Under the pieces are notes generated by a model that saw only the letters and a list, made by a program, of their open reading frames with translations, ran no database searches and was not told the origin of the DNA. Shown here piece after piece: positions 1 to 10,800 of a stretch of 64,000 nt of DNA. The number at the start of each line of letters is the position of its first letter. The stretch's first letter is position 1. The translations under genes were made by a program, and so were the position numbers. This stretch comes from Endomychus coccineus (Eukaryota > Arthropoda > Insecta > Coleoptera > Endomychidae): the NCBI GenBank assembly GCA_958510875.1, contig OY294067.1, forward strand, positions 33,654,912 to 33,718,911. Direction: 5' to 3'.

Positions 1-869
1 CAAATTTTTTGAATACATCGTTTGGGAAACGCTGATCCCTATCAAAAACTCGCAAATTCGTATATTGCGATTCGCTCGACTGAGATTGAATTTCGTTTAC
101 CTGGCGATGCCACTTGAGTAAGGGAAACCCCGCAATGAATAAGTATCAGAGAAGCGTCGTTCTAAAATATCCACTACCTCGCTCTCACATACGAGACAAT
201 ACGATATTTTGAAACCTTCTCGAAGATTGATGTTATTAATTGGGGATTTATATTGGGGCTTAGCTTCCAATTAACGTTGATGGTATGCCGGCTTTTTTGG
301 GCCACACGAAGACATTATTTCGATGTTATCATTAATTATGTGCCTCCTCTTAATCGCCAAATATGAGTCGGCTCGATTCCATACTAGATAATAGCCCTTG
401 CTTAAGGAAATACCACTGAGGTTGAGTTATTTCTTGAGGCTCGAACTAGTTATTCGCCATATTTCATTATCCTCCGTTATATTATACTAGCTGCTGAATC
501 TGGCGTTGTCAGGGCTACAGAATGGAAGAATAACTTCACCTCCATCCTCATAGTCTTTTTTCCAGATAACAATTCATGTAATATATAATGTACCTCATTA
601 TTCATATTAACACCCCCAAAAATCTAACTAGGCCGAACAATTTTGATAAGGAATTTTTTCAATAGAGGTATCCCTGAACGGTCATCATTCCACTGGTATC
701 GACCAAGGGGTGGACTGGTAATCCGACCTGCTACAATTTGAAAGATGGTGCGTTTTTTGGAAAACCACACTATAGGTTTGTGATGTGACTGATCGATCTG
801 AACTGGAGAGAGCTTATCATCGTTATCTGGCAAAATTCAACATTATATAAATGAGTTTATTTCTGATAT
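1..869. other. No recognisable feature
   Basis: AT-rich sequence with stop codons in all frames. The only open frame near 624-833 has no recognisable motif. I see no repeat shared with the rest of the window. Confidence 0.5.
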
Positions 870-1115
870 TAATTTGTTTCTGATAATTTGTGCGTAATCG
901 AGTAGATCCAGCATTTCTCGCGTTAACCACGTCCCTCAGTGTTAAGGTACATTCTGATTAGCACTATGAATCAATCAATCACCCTTATCCATGAAAAAAC
1001 AAAAAAAAACTATCAAAATTAGGACCTATTAGCTACTAAGTAGCCATCATCAGCTGAAAGGTTTCATTTTGAAAATATCTAGTGAATGAGAATGATTGTT
1101 TCTTATTTGTAGTAT
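870..1115 (-). repeat. Penelope-type terminal repeat, decayed hammerhead core
   Basis: This stretch is a direct repeat of 2935-3200; both share a block reading ccagcatttctcgcg followed by cagtgttaa. On the minus strand, 1047-1053 reads CTGATGA, followed by one extra T and a GGCTAC/GTAGCT stem II. The GAAA box is mutated to a TAAT-like sequence at 1027-1030. It is therefore a decayed hammerhead of the Penelope terminal-repeat kind. No coding sequence of the element is attached. Confidence 0.5.
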
Positions 1116-2649
1116 AAAATAAGAGGTTATTAGCATTGACGTTGAAACTGGAAAAGTCCGTTGTCTAGAGAAATGCTGAATCTACTCCATAACTGTAACG
1201 CTTCAGATCTTACTAAATTATTAGTTAATGATCAGTTATTATTCCGGGAACTAATTTGAGACATTCAATCTTAGAAATAGATAATCTCCCACCTCTATTA
1301 TTACATAGCGCAATCTAAGTAAGTCGATTTGGTAGCGGGTCATAGGAGAAACAGAAGGTTAAACTTTACGTGGCGTTCGGGGAGGGTTTGAATGCGGATC
1401 TGAAGAGTGTGAACCCAGGCTAGTTCAGATCGATAAGAATCAATTTTATTATTTTTGTAGTAATTCTCTAACTTGAAAGCTTGTCTATTTGGTGGATATA
1501 TATCATTATGATATATGATTTATTCTAATTACATGATAGCAATGTGATATTCACTAAACGATTTGACCTTTCAAATTTTCGCTTATCGACCTCATCCTTG
1601 CCACATACCAAAATCATTTTTTTTTCATTCGGTTGCATTTGATTGAATGCAAAACAATATTTATTTTTACCATCACTGAATAGAGTTATAACTTTGTCGA
1701 GATAATCATAAGAATTGTTCATATTGTTTCATTACGGGTGTTTGTTTAACCTAGCAAATGATCCACGTGGTTACGTAATAGCAGCGGCATTTTCTATTGA
1801 AGTATTGGTGACATGAAGGAATAATTAATTAATTATCTGGATGAATATAAATAAAGACAAATTCTTCAGTTACAGCTGTCAGGGAGTGAACTTTCTTATA
1901 TAACTAGGACAAGTTGATCATTTGGAATCGACGATATCACTATTCCGAATTTCATATATGTTAGATTCCAACATAACTAAAACCAGTAAACTATTAACTA
2001 ATTAGTCAATATTGTAATTTAATGAATTGTTATTTCTCTGCTTGACGAATATCCTGTGATTCATTTTATTTCTTCATGACAGTTCTTTTTTATAATTTTG
2101 AATATGCATTTTGGTTAGATAACATGATCAGTTGTGGGATTATTTTGATTGTTCCTGCTGACTTAAGTCATTTGTCTCTTGAAATTTAAGTCTCTACTGC
2201 ACGTATTGTCTGTATTTCAGGGCTTAAACGATCGAGACGTCTCATCCAAGTTTCAAGGACTGTAACGTTTTAGTTGGAATAACCAAATTTTCATGATCAA
2301 CTGTTTGTGATCTTTTTCCAAAATTATTCATTCAAAATTAAACCTTTAATTCCAATTTTATTTAATCAACTTGTTAGAATTCTAATTTGTATTATATTTT
2401 GTTAATTTATTGAATCAGGTTTCTTTGTAAATTAAGATAATTATTGTTATCAATTATAATTCCCCAGAAGAATAAAACCGGATTGTTAAGTTGAAACTTG
2501 TCTTCAGTTCCTCTACTATAATCATCAACACTTTTCCACCTCGTAATGCTGAAAATTCTTGATTGAGGACTCAATAACTCTAGGCTGTAACTGGACGAAT
2601 ATCTACACCCAAATGTTAATTCAATTTAAACAGATTAACTTATAAGATA
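1116..2649. other. No recognisable feature
   Basis: AT-rich DNA. A short open frame at 1525-1722 on the minus strand has no recognisable domain or related copy in the window. Confidence 0.45.
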
Positions 2650-3420
2650 GCACCACAGAGATCTTCTGCAAAATCATGATGGCCACTGGTTAATTTTCTA
2701 CTGGTGTGTAATCTTTAAGATAAAGAATATTCAAACACGTGAAGTGTCATGAAATCAAACCCATATGACTGTCAGAACATCAATAAGCTTCCAAATATCC
2801 AAATAGATAAGAGAAAGATTGCCATCGTGATAAAACGATCTTCAAGCATTCCTTTCATCGTTATAACTTAATTACTTTAAATTTGATTCACATTTGGGTG
2901 GAGCTATTCGTCGAGTTACGAGCTTAAAATTATTCTTCCGGTAATTCGTGCGTTATGGAGTACATTCAGCATTTCTCGCGGTAGCCACATTTCCCAGTGT
3001 TAACGTCTGTGCTGATAAGCTTATTTTACACTATTGATGAGAAGCAGTTTTATTCACTAGATATGCTGTTATGGTTGGGACTTTTCAGCTACCAAGTAGC
3101 CATCATCAGCTGTTTGTTTTATGTATTCTGAAAAATAAATCAGCACATACGTTAACTCTGAGAGAATTGGTTAAAGACTACCTGAAAATCGTTTGAAGAT
3201 ACATTACCACGATAATAACCTTTCTGTTGTCTATTTGGCAGATATTGATGTTCTGACAGTCATACGAGTTTGATTTCATGGCAACCTAGGTGCATTTCAC
3301 GTATTTGAATTTTTCTTTCTCATAAGCTTAGACACCCGTAGAAAATCAACCGGTGAATAAATTTCCATCAAAATTGTCACATGGCCATCATGATTGAAGC
3401 AGAACGGTGATATTTTCCGA
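2650..3420. repeat. Inverted-repeat unit around a Penelope-type terminal repeat
   Basis: The arms at about 2660-2800 and 3225-3410 are inverted copies: the motif catgaaatcaaac/tgactgtcagaac is read on one strand in the left arm and on the other in the right arm. Between them, 2935-3200 repeats the terminal repeat seen at 870-1115. On the minus strand, 3103-3109 is CTGATGA and 3083-3086 is GAAA, with a GGCTAC/GTAGCT stem II. The sequence after GAAA cannot form the usual short stem III, so the ribozyme looks inactive. Confidence 0.45.
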
Positions 3421-3769
3421 TAAAATAATGTTCAACATGATTTTTCAGAACACGCACCGAATTAAACAATCGTAGCAGGCTGATGGGTTTTTCATTTCAT
3501 CTCTCAATCGATACTGGGGAATTAATGAACTTTCAGAGACATCCCTATGAAAAATTCACCGTATTCAAATTCATTGGCCTACATAGATCTCTGGGGGTGT
3601 TAACACGAATAATGCGACACACTGTACTTAGTCCGTTCCCTCTGTTTTGGAAGGTCAAGTGTGCAAAATTTCATCAAGATAGGAATTAAACTGTCAATTT
3701 GTATGCAATACAAACAAACATTCTATCGTTTCACTATTTACTATGTGATACGAAATTTTATGCATGACG
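3421..3769. other. No recognisable feature
   Basis: Open frames at 3483-3689 and 3661-3852 show no known motif. The 3' end of the second runs into the ribozyme-like sequence of the adjacent element, so it is unlikely to be a gene. Confidence 0.4.
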
Positions 3770-3814
3770 TAAAACTGAACACTACTATATTGATATCACT
3801 TTTATTTGTAACTC

Positions 3815-3856
3815 CCGTTACTCTAGTTTCAGCATTATTACGCCATCTCTAGACAG
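3815..3856 (-). ncRNA. Hammerhead-like structure, type b, mutated core
   Basis: Read on the minus strand, a GGCGU/AUGCU stem II with a 4-nt loop is followed by GAAA and ACU-AG-AGU as a 3-bp stem III. Stem I can form as CUGU with ACGG. The conserved CUGANGA box reads CUAGAGA here, so cleavage is not expected. It is the inverted partner of 5140-5181. Confidence 0.5.
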
Positions 3857-4035
3857 TATTCAAAACACAATCAAAAGACATAACTCCAACTTCGAATAGA
3901 CTTATAGTTAGGTAGCAAAGGATTACTCCCGTCGTTGTTTATTATTAGTAATAATTCTCTAGGTTTATGAATGACCGACTATATTAATCCTTTGCTCTCT
4001 ACCGTTAAGTATATCTACTTGTAATACTATTGGAG

Positions 4036-4077
4036 TACTGAGGACCTTTCGGCTATCAAGTAACCATCATCAGAGTA
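4036..4077 (-). ncRNA. Hammerhead ribozyme, Penelope type a
   Basis: On the minus strand: stem I UACU (4074-4077) with AGUA (4036-4039); CUGAUGA at 4067-4073; one extra U; stem II of five pairs closed by UUG; GAAA; and AGGUCCU as a very short stem III ending in CUC, the expected cleavage triplet. All core boxes are intact. Very short stem III is known for hammerheads of Penelope-like elements. Activity is inferred only. Confidence 0.7.
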
Positions 4078-4106
4078 AACTAAATTATGAATCAAAATGT
4101 GCCTGT

Positions 4107-4345
4107 TTAAATACTGTTTGAGGCTAATAATTTCAAGTAATGGGTTAAGCTCAGCTGGTCATAAATCGAATTCAATAAATTGCTTTTTCGCTTATACTCT
4201 TCCATCCCTCCCAAATTACCTAGATATTTGTCTGTGATGTGTTTTAAAAGTGATAAACTCTCTTGAGAAACAGGGTGGTCTGTATTCAAAATATGTTCGG
4301 CTACCGCTGATTTCTCACCATTATTGCTTCTTTATAAGGGCAAAA
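4107..4345 (-). pseudogene. Penelope-like C-terminal fragment (family 2)
   Basis: The minus-strand reading contains GEKSAVAEHI, then a version of NTDHPVSQESLSLLKH, DKYLGNL and YKRKSNLLNS. These match, segment by segment, the plus-strand copies at 4690-4975, 6799-6897 and 11772-11990. The region follows the GIY-YIG endonuclease in Penelope-like elements. The reverse transcriptase part is absent on this side; upstream it meets the opposite-strand copy. The copy is truncated and cannot be functional. Assignment rests on family comparison inside the window. Confidence 0.65.
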
Positions 4346-4599
4346 CGTTCCTTATAACGAGTTAATATGTTCCTTCTAGATTGACTCACATATCATTTTG
4401 AACAGTATTTGCTTGTTCTTACATCTATAAGCTGGTATTGTAAATTTGGAACTCAAACTATGGAATCTATTAATTGCTGAAGAATGATTAGTGAAATTTT
4501 TGAATTTTATTGATGAATTTGAAAGTAATGGCTCTAATTTGGTCAGTTGGCTACATTCCAATTTTCTTTTTTTTATCAATAATTTGATTTCTAAGCAAG

Positions 4600-4985
4600 A
4601 AAAAAGGCAATTGGAATACAGTTTCCGATTTCGACGAATCCGGGATTTAAAAAAATCAGTTGTGAGTTGTGTTCAGAATGCTATGTGAGTCAACTTAGAA
4701 GAACATTTGAACTCGTTACAAGAAACTTTTGCATATATAGAGAAAAATAATGGTGAAAAATCAGCGATAGCCGAACATATTGTCAATACAGGTCACAACA
4801 TTTCTCAAGAAAGTTGATCACTTTCAAATCACAGTACAGATAAATATCTAGGTAACTTATAAAATAGGAAAATGTATAAACGAAAAAGTAATTTATTAAA
4901 TTCTCATGTATTTCCAGCTGAGAGTAACCCATTGTTTACATTATTATCTGCAAATAGTATTTGGACAGGTACATTTTGATTCATA
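4600..4985 (+). pseudogene. Penelope-like GIY-YIG and C-terminal fragment (family 2)
   Basis: Reading plus strand, VSCVQNAM.CESQLRRTFE at about 4655-4710 resembles the cysteine-rich GIY-YIG start of Penelope-like proteins (C..C..CY..QTRRTF). It is followed by REKNNGEKSAIAEHIVNTGH and the tail YKRKSNLLNS. In-frame stops occur after NISQES and after YLGNL, so this is a pseudogene. It ends just before the ribozyme at 4994. Confidence 0.65.
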
Positions 4986-4993
4986 ATTTAATT

Positions 4994-5035
4994 AACTCTG
5001 ATGATGGCTAATTGGTAGTCGAAAGCTCCTCAGTA
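4994..5035 (+). ncRNA. Hammerhead ribozyme, Penelope type a
   Basis: CUGAUGA at 4998-5004, one extra U, stem II GGCUA/UAGUC with an AUUGG-like loop, GAAA at 5021-5024, a short stem III and the CUC triplet at about 5029-5031. Stem I is only three pairs (ACU with AGU) because of an A-A mismatch. The core is intact and stem I is weakened. It lies directly downstream of the coding tail. Confidence 0.6.
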
Positions 5036-5139
5036 CTCTTATATTATTTTCAGTGAATAAGGGTTCCTCGTCAATAGTATTATAATGTATTCACAGTGTT
5101 ATTTCTTTTTCAGTTTATTATTTTAATTGCATTTTAAAA

Positions 5140-5181
5140 TCGTCTGAAGAAGGCGTAGTAACGCTGAAACTAGAGTACCGG
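5140..5181 (+). ncRNA. Hammerhead ribozyme, type b
   Basis: CUGAAGA at 5144-5150, one extra A, stem II GGCGU (5152-5156), loop AGUA, ACGCU (5161-5165), GAAA (5166-5169), then ACU-AG-AGU as a 3-bp stem III and A5177 at the cleavage position. Stem I can pair UCG with CGG after one mismatch next to the core. It sits about 145 nt downstream of the type a ribozyme of the same element, so this family seems to carry two different hammerheads. Confidence 0.55.
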
Positions 5182-5225
5182 AAGTTACAAATGAAAGTAA
5201 TATCAACCTAGTAATGTTTTAGTAT

Positions 5226-6454
5226 CACAAATATGGGCAAACAAACATGCCTGAAACTTTCTTGTTTATATTTTAATTATATATTTATTTTGTAAATTAC
5301 GGAAGACTTAATACCTGATATCTAAAGTGGCCAGTGATTCACTTCCATGAATCTGTTTCAACAAGGTAGTATAATAATATCTGATGTACAGAAACTAACA
5401 CGTTTACACTCATGCAATTTAAATTAGCGATGTAGACGTTGGGGAATGTGTAGCTTTATGTATAGTAATCCCCAGAAATTTTGTTGACAGAGATTTGGAA
5501 ACACGATGACGTTTATTAAACATGCATGCCACATAATACGGTATGTAATATCGAGATAATCGAACTTTTCGTCTAGCTTTGACAAATGAATAACACAATG
5601 TTCACATTTGACTTGATCTCAACGTGACACCTCGAATGGCAACATCAACCTTGTTGAAGTTGTTTCCTCTAACTATTCACTAAGAATGTGTTGACTTGTT
5701 ATACCATTCATTTACTCGGAGGAAAATATCTTACACTACTCGTATGACTAGTTCAAAGGTGATAGCACGTAATGTTCTAAAACGTCCAGATAATAACATT
5801 TATTTTTACACTGAATAAATGTAGGTGAAGGATGTTTAAACACATGATTTGGGAAATATAAGCGCCGCGGTTGGCTTGAATGAAGCTCAACCAGGAAGTT
5901 CAATAACGAGGTGAATGTTGACTTCCAAGTGGTCCAACGTCTGTGTTTTATCGGCGTAGACTAGCGACTTCAACTCTTACACGAGCTGGCTCTTGAAAAC
6001 TCATAAGCCAATATCTTTCAGTTAAGTCTTCCATCAAGCGAATGGACACATCTCCATTTGCTGTGCACGATGGCCAATCGACTCATTCGGTTCCTCCTCA
6101 ACACTACGTTTCACAGCAGCAACAATTTCTCCAGTGCGCACTGTGTCAACTATTATCATTTAGACTATGGAACGATTGATAGTTATTCGAGTAACTTGTA
6201 AACTGAACCTCGATTTTCGAAATGAATTTGAACAATTTGGAAGAGTTCTGACGTCTATTCAAGATAAAATGACAAAATATACTGGTCATAAATTATCTAT
6301 CAGCTGAGAAATAGTCTGTCACTAGGAACAGTGTTAACAACCCAAAAAAGAAACTTTAAGAAAAAACACCATTTACATATCTAAACTGCAGCAAAAAGTC
6401 TGTCGAAGGAACTGCTAACTATACTAAAACCTTACTTAAATGATGAAAGTTAAG
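5226..6454. other. No recognisable feature
   Basis: No coding motif, tandem repeat or recognisable terminal repeat is seen. It has AT-rich spacer composition. Confidence 0.4.
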
Positions 6455-6687
6455 CATCACTATGTTGATATCACTTTTATTTGTAATTCTCGTACTTGAG
6501 GCTCAGCTTATTACGTCACGGTCAGACGATATTCAACTACCATGGTGATACGCTGAAACTCGAGTTACGAAAGTTACAAATGAAAGTGATTTCACCATTA
6601 ATAAAATATGAAGAGTTCACACTGTGGACATGTCATAATACTATTGATAAGAAATAATCACCGATATCCAGTAAAAATAATATTAAA

Positions 6688-6731
6688 GTACTGAGAACAT
6701 TTCAGTCACCTAGTAGACATCATCAGAGTAT
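6688..6731 (-). ncRNA. Decayed hammerhead, type a
   Basis: On the minus strand CUGAUGA and GAAA survive, and UACU/AGUA can form stem I. Stem II (GUCUAC against GUGACU) has lost several pairs and stem III is disrupted. It is a degenerate relative of the copies at 4036 and 45149. Confidence 0.5.
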
Positions 6732-6950
6732 ACTAAATTATGAATTAAAATGTGCCTGTTCAAATATTTGATGATAATAATTCAAACAAAGTAATTTAGA
6801 TGGAATGGAATTGTATAAGCGAAAAAGCAATTTATTAAATTCCGATGTATCTCCAACTGAGAGTAACCCATTATTTACATTATTATCCCCAAATTAATTA
6901 GGAATATAAATATTATTTAAACAGGCATATTTAGATTTATAATTAAGTTT

Positions 6951-6992
6951 ACCCTGATGATGACTACTTGGTAGCCGAAAGGTCCTCAGTAC
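6951..6992 (+). ncRNA. Hammerhead ribozyme, type a
   Basis: CUGAUGA at 6954-6960, one extra U, stem II GACUAC-UUG-GUAGCC (five pairs and one A-C mismatch), GAAA, AGGUCCU and the CUC cleavage triplet. The 5' half of stem I has changed to ACC, so pairing with AGU is weak. It lies 54 nt after the coding stop of the preceding fragment. Confidence 0.6.
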
Positions 6993-7320
6993 TCTGATAG
7001 TACTTGTAGAAATGTATTCCTTGTTTGTTCTATTTATTTTTAATGAAAAACTTTCAAATATATACGTGTTGACATACGTACAAACATAGATGCTTCTTGA
7101 CGCTTTATTAAATAGTAGATACCGTTAAACTATCAAGGCTAACTATCAATCTTAAAATATGATCATACAGTATTCTAAGTGAATAAGGGTGATTATTTCT
7201 TATCAATTGTGTTATAATCTTTATAGTTCATTAGTGACGATAACCTCCCGGTCAGGTGAGTTCACCCAATTTATTAAATCACAACCAAAATTTCATGTTT
7301 AAAAGAAGTTTCCTTAAAGA

Positions 7321-7865
7321 TTGATTGTCAACAACGTTCCCCAAAATTTCATTGAAAAATATACGTGTAAGAACGCGAAAATATATAAAATCATTTTCTC
7401 TGCAAAACAAAGATGGTTAAAAACAGAAATCAGTAACAAATATCATAAATTAGATCTTTTACAACTTTTGGCTTATATCTCACATTTAGAATTAGCTTTT
7501 GAGGCAACATCATACGAATTCGAGTTCTTTTATTCTACATTATTAAACACAGTTTCGGCAAGAAAAAGTTAAATTAACCAACCATAAATTTCAACAAATT
7601 GTTACCTAAGACTCCTAGAGAAGAAACTAGGAATATAAACATTATTCACAATGAAACCGAAATTAATTTCGATGGAACAGAAATGAGCTTGTTAAACAGA
7701 GGATGAGATTTGGCAATTGATTCTAGGAAAGTACCTACGAAGGATTCAATTCATGATATTGAAAATACGATTTGGTCTCTCAATTTTCAAGATAGAGCTG
7801 TTATTCGTGCGAAGCAATTCTCGCACATTCAAATAAATCATATAAAAGTTCCTCCAATAACTTCA
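7321..7865 (+). pseudogene. Penelope-like N-terminal region, first part (family 2)
   Basis: An open 83-codon stretch (7321-7572), rich in Lys, Ile, Phe and Leu, runs into a second stretch containing EINFDGTEMSLLNRG, DLAIDSRKVPTKDSIHDIE and NHIKVPPITS. The pattern of a glycine-ended LLN block, then a short-spaced VPTKD block and IENTI, resembles the region upstream of the reverse transcriptase in Penelope-like proteins. Two stops interrupt it. The frame breaks off at 7865, where a foldback element is inserted, and resumes at 11450. The two halves join in frame across a single TCA. Confidence 0.6.
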
Positions 7866-10800
7866 TAGTTGGGTCGAATTGGCAAAAAAGGTCTTAATTT
7901 GAGCGGGTACCACTTATCGACTTGCGGTTTTTTGCAAATCGTTCCTGAACGTATTTAGAAAAACCCTGAGAATCAAGTATTATGTGCTTTTTTATTTTTC
8001 AATTGTTATACCAGGAATTGGCCAATTTCATGGTTGATAACATTTGGAAGTAAATATTTTATCATATTTTCGCGAAAATATAGCCAATTTGTCGGTAACA
8101 TACTCAAAAACAGAACCATTATCAGCAACCTCGGAAACTATAGGACATTTAGATTCAATTTCTTCAAGAAATGGCAACCAACCATATCACTGTATTTTAG
8201 TGAAATTAATAAATCTGACTGTAGAATCGTGATCCGTGACCTCGAAAACCTCCGAGTGTGAATTTCTAGCCATTTTCGTTGAAATTTATAGATCTTCCAA
8301 TTTTTGGCCAGGAACTGCGGTCAATATCTACCCAATAAAAGGGCAAATGAAAAATCTGTTTGCGGAATCGTTATCAGCGACCTCGAAACCCCCGGATGGG
8401 CAGTTCTAGCTATTTTTGGCAAGATTTCAAAATTTTGGAAATTTTCTGGTTATTCTAGCCATTTTCTTTGAAATTTGCAGATCTTCCAGTTTTCGACCAT
8501 GAACATTGTCCAATATGTGGCCAATAGAAGAGCAAATGGAAAATCTGACTGCGGAATCGTTATCAGCGACCTCGAAAACTCCCGAGCGTGAATTTCTAGC
8601 CATTTTCTTTGAAATTTGCAGATCTTCCAGTTTTCGACCATGAACATTGTCCAATATGTGACCAATAGAAGAGCAAATGGAAAATCTGACTGCGGAATCG
8701 TTATCAGCGACCTCGAAAACCCCCGAGCGTGAATTTCTAGCCATTTTCTTTGAAATTTGCAGATCTTCCAGTTTTCGACCATGAACATTGTCCAATATGT
8801 GACCAATAGAAGAGCAAATGGAAAATCTGACTGCGGAATCGTTATCAGCGACCTCGAAAACCCCCGAGCGTGGATTTCTAGCCATTTTCTTCGAAATTTG
8901 CAGATCTTCCAGTTTTCGACCATGAACATTGTCCAATATGTGGCCAATAGAAGAGCAAATGGAAAATCTGACTGCGGAATCGTTATCAGCGACCTCGAAA
9001 ACCCTCGAACGTGAATTTCTAGCCATTTTCTTTGAAATTTGCAGATCTTCCAGTTTTCGACCATGAACATTGTCCAATATGTGGCCAATAGAAGAGCAAA
9101 TGGAAAATCTGACTGCGGAATCGTTATCAGCGACCTCGAAAACCCCCGAGCGTGAATTTCTAGCCATTTTCTTTGCAATTTGCAGATCTTCCAGTTTTCG
9201 ACCATGAACATTGTCCAATATGTGACCAATAGAAGAGCAAATGAAAATCTGACTGCGGAAGAAAATCTGACTGCGGAATCGTTATCAGCGACATCGAAAA
9301 CCCCCGAGCGTGAATTTCTAGCCATTTTCTTTGAAATTTGCAGATCTTCCAGTTTTCGACCATGAACATTGTCCAATATGTGACCAATAGAAGAGCAAAT
9401 GAAAATCTGACTGCGGAAGAAAATCTGACTGCGGAATCGTTATCAGCGACATCGAAAACTCCCGAGCGTGAATTTCTAGCCATTTTCTTTGAAATTTGCA
9501 GATCTTCCAGTTTTCGACCATGAACATTGTCCAATATGTGACCAATAGAAGAGCAAATGGAAAATCTGACTGCGGAATCGTTATCAGCGACCTCGAAAAC
9601 CCCCGAGCGTGAATTTCTAGCCATTTTCTTTGAAATTTGCAGATCTTCCAGTTTTCGACCATGAACATTGTCCAATATGTGACCAATAGAAGAGCAAATG
9701 GAAAATCTGACTGCGGAATCGTTATCAGCGACCTCGAAAACCCCCGAGCGTGGATTTCTAGCCATTTTCTTCGAAATTTGCAGATCTTCCAGTTTTCGAC
9801 CATGAACATTGTCCAATATGTGGCCAATAGAAGAGCAAATGGAAAATCTGACTGCGGAATCGTTATCAGCGACCTCGAAAACCCTCGAACGTGAATTTCT
9901 AGCCATTTTCTTTGAAATTTGCAGATCTTCCAGTTTTCGACCATGAACATTGTCCAATATGTGGCCAATAGAAGAGCAAATGGAAAATCTGACTGCGGAA
10001 TCGTTATCAGCGACCTCGAAAACCCCCGAGCGTGAATTTCTAGCCATTTTCTTTGCAATTTGCAGATCTTCCAGTTTTCGACCATGAACATTGTCCAATA
10101 TGTGACCAATAGAAGAGCAAATGAAAATCTGACTGCGGAAGAAAATCTGACTGCGGAATCGTTATCAGCGACCTCGAAAACCCCCGAGCGTGAATTTCTA
10201 GCCATTTTCTTTGAAATTTGCAGATCTTCCAGTTTTCGACCATGAACATTGTCCAATATGTGACCAATAGAAGAGCAAATGGAAAATCTGACTGCGGAAT
10301 CGTTATCAGCGACCTCGAAAACCCCCGAGCGTGGATTTCTAGCCATTTTCTTCGAAATTTGCAGATCTTCCAGTTTTCGACCATGAACATTGTCCAATAT
10401 GTGGCCAATAGAAGAGCAAATGGAAAATCTGACTGCGGAATCGTTATCAGCGACCTCGAAAACCCTCGAACGTGAATTTCTAGCCATTTTCTTTGAAATT
10501 TGCAGATCTTCCAGTTTTCGACCATGAACATTGTCCAATATGTGGCCAATAGAAGAGCAAATGGAAAATCTGACTGCGGAATCGTTATCAGCGACCTCGA
10601 AAACCCCCGAGCGTGAATTTCTAGCCATTTTCTTTGCAATTTGCAGATCTTCCAGTTTTCGACCATGAACATTGTCCAATATGTGACCAATAGAAGAGCA
10701 AATGAAAATCTGACTGCGGAAGAAAATCTGACTGCGGAATCGTTATCAGCGACATCGAAAACCCCCGAGCGTGAATTTCTAGCCATTTTCTTTGAAATTT

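Larger units (their letters stand above)
3770..5225. mobile_element. Palindromic pair of Penelope-like element remnants (family 2)
   Basis: Two truncated copies lie head to head. The left copy reads on the minus strand and the right copy on the plus strand. Each retains the C-terminal coding tail (related to NTGHTISQESLSLLKH and DKYLGNL), a hammerhead-like ribozyme just downstream of the coding end, and a second ribozyme-like structure further out. The outer sequences 3775-3856 and 5140-5215 are inverted copies of each other. The symmetry is ribozyme b, ribozyme a, coding tail, coding tail, ribozyme a, ribozyme b. Tandem and inverted terminal repeats are typical of Penelope-like elements. Confidence 0.75.
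6455..7320. mobile_element. Penelope-like remnants and 5' terminal repeat of the next copy (family 2)
   Basis: 6470-6600 is a tight hairpin of the type b ribozyme region: the left arm reads minus, the right arm plus, and both share the GTTACAAATGAAAGTGAT-like block. 6688-6731 is a decayed minus-strand type a hammerhead. 6799-6897 (plus) is the coding tail DGMELYKRKSNLLNS to a stop. 6951-6992 is a plus-strand type a hammerhead. 7170-7260 resembles the sequence after the ribozymes at 5035 and 12040 (gaataagggtgatta), so it can serve as the left terminal repeat of the copy starting at 7321. Confidence 0.6.
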
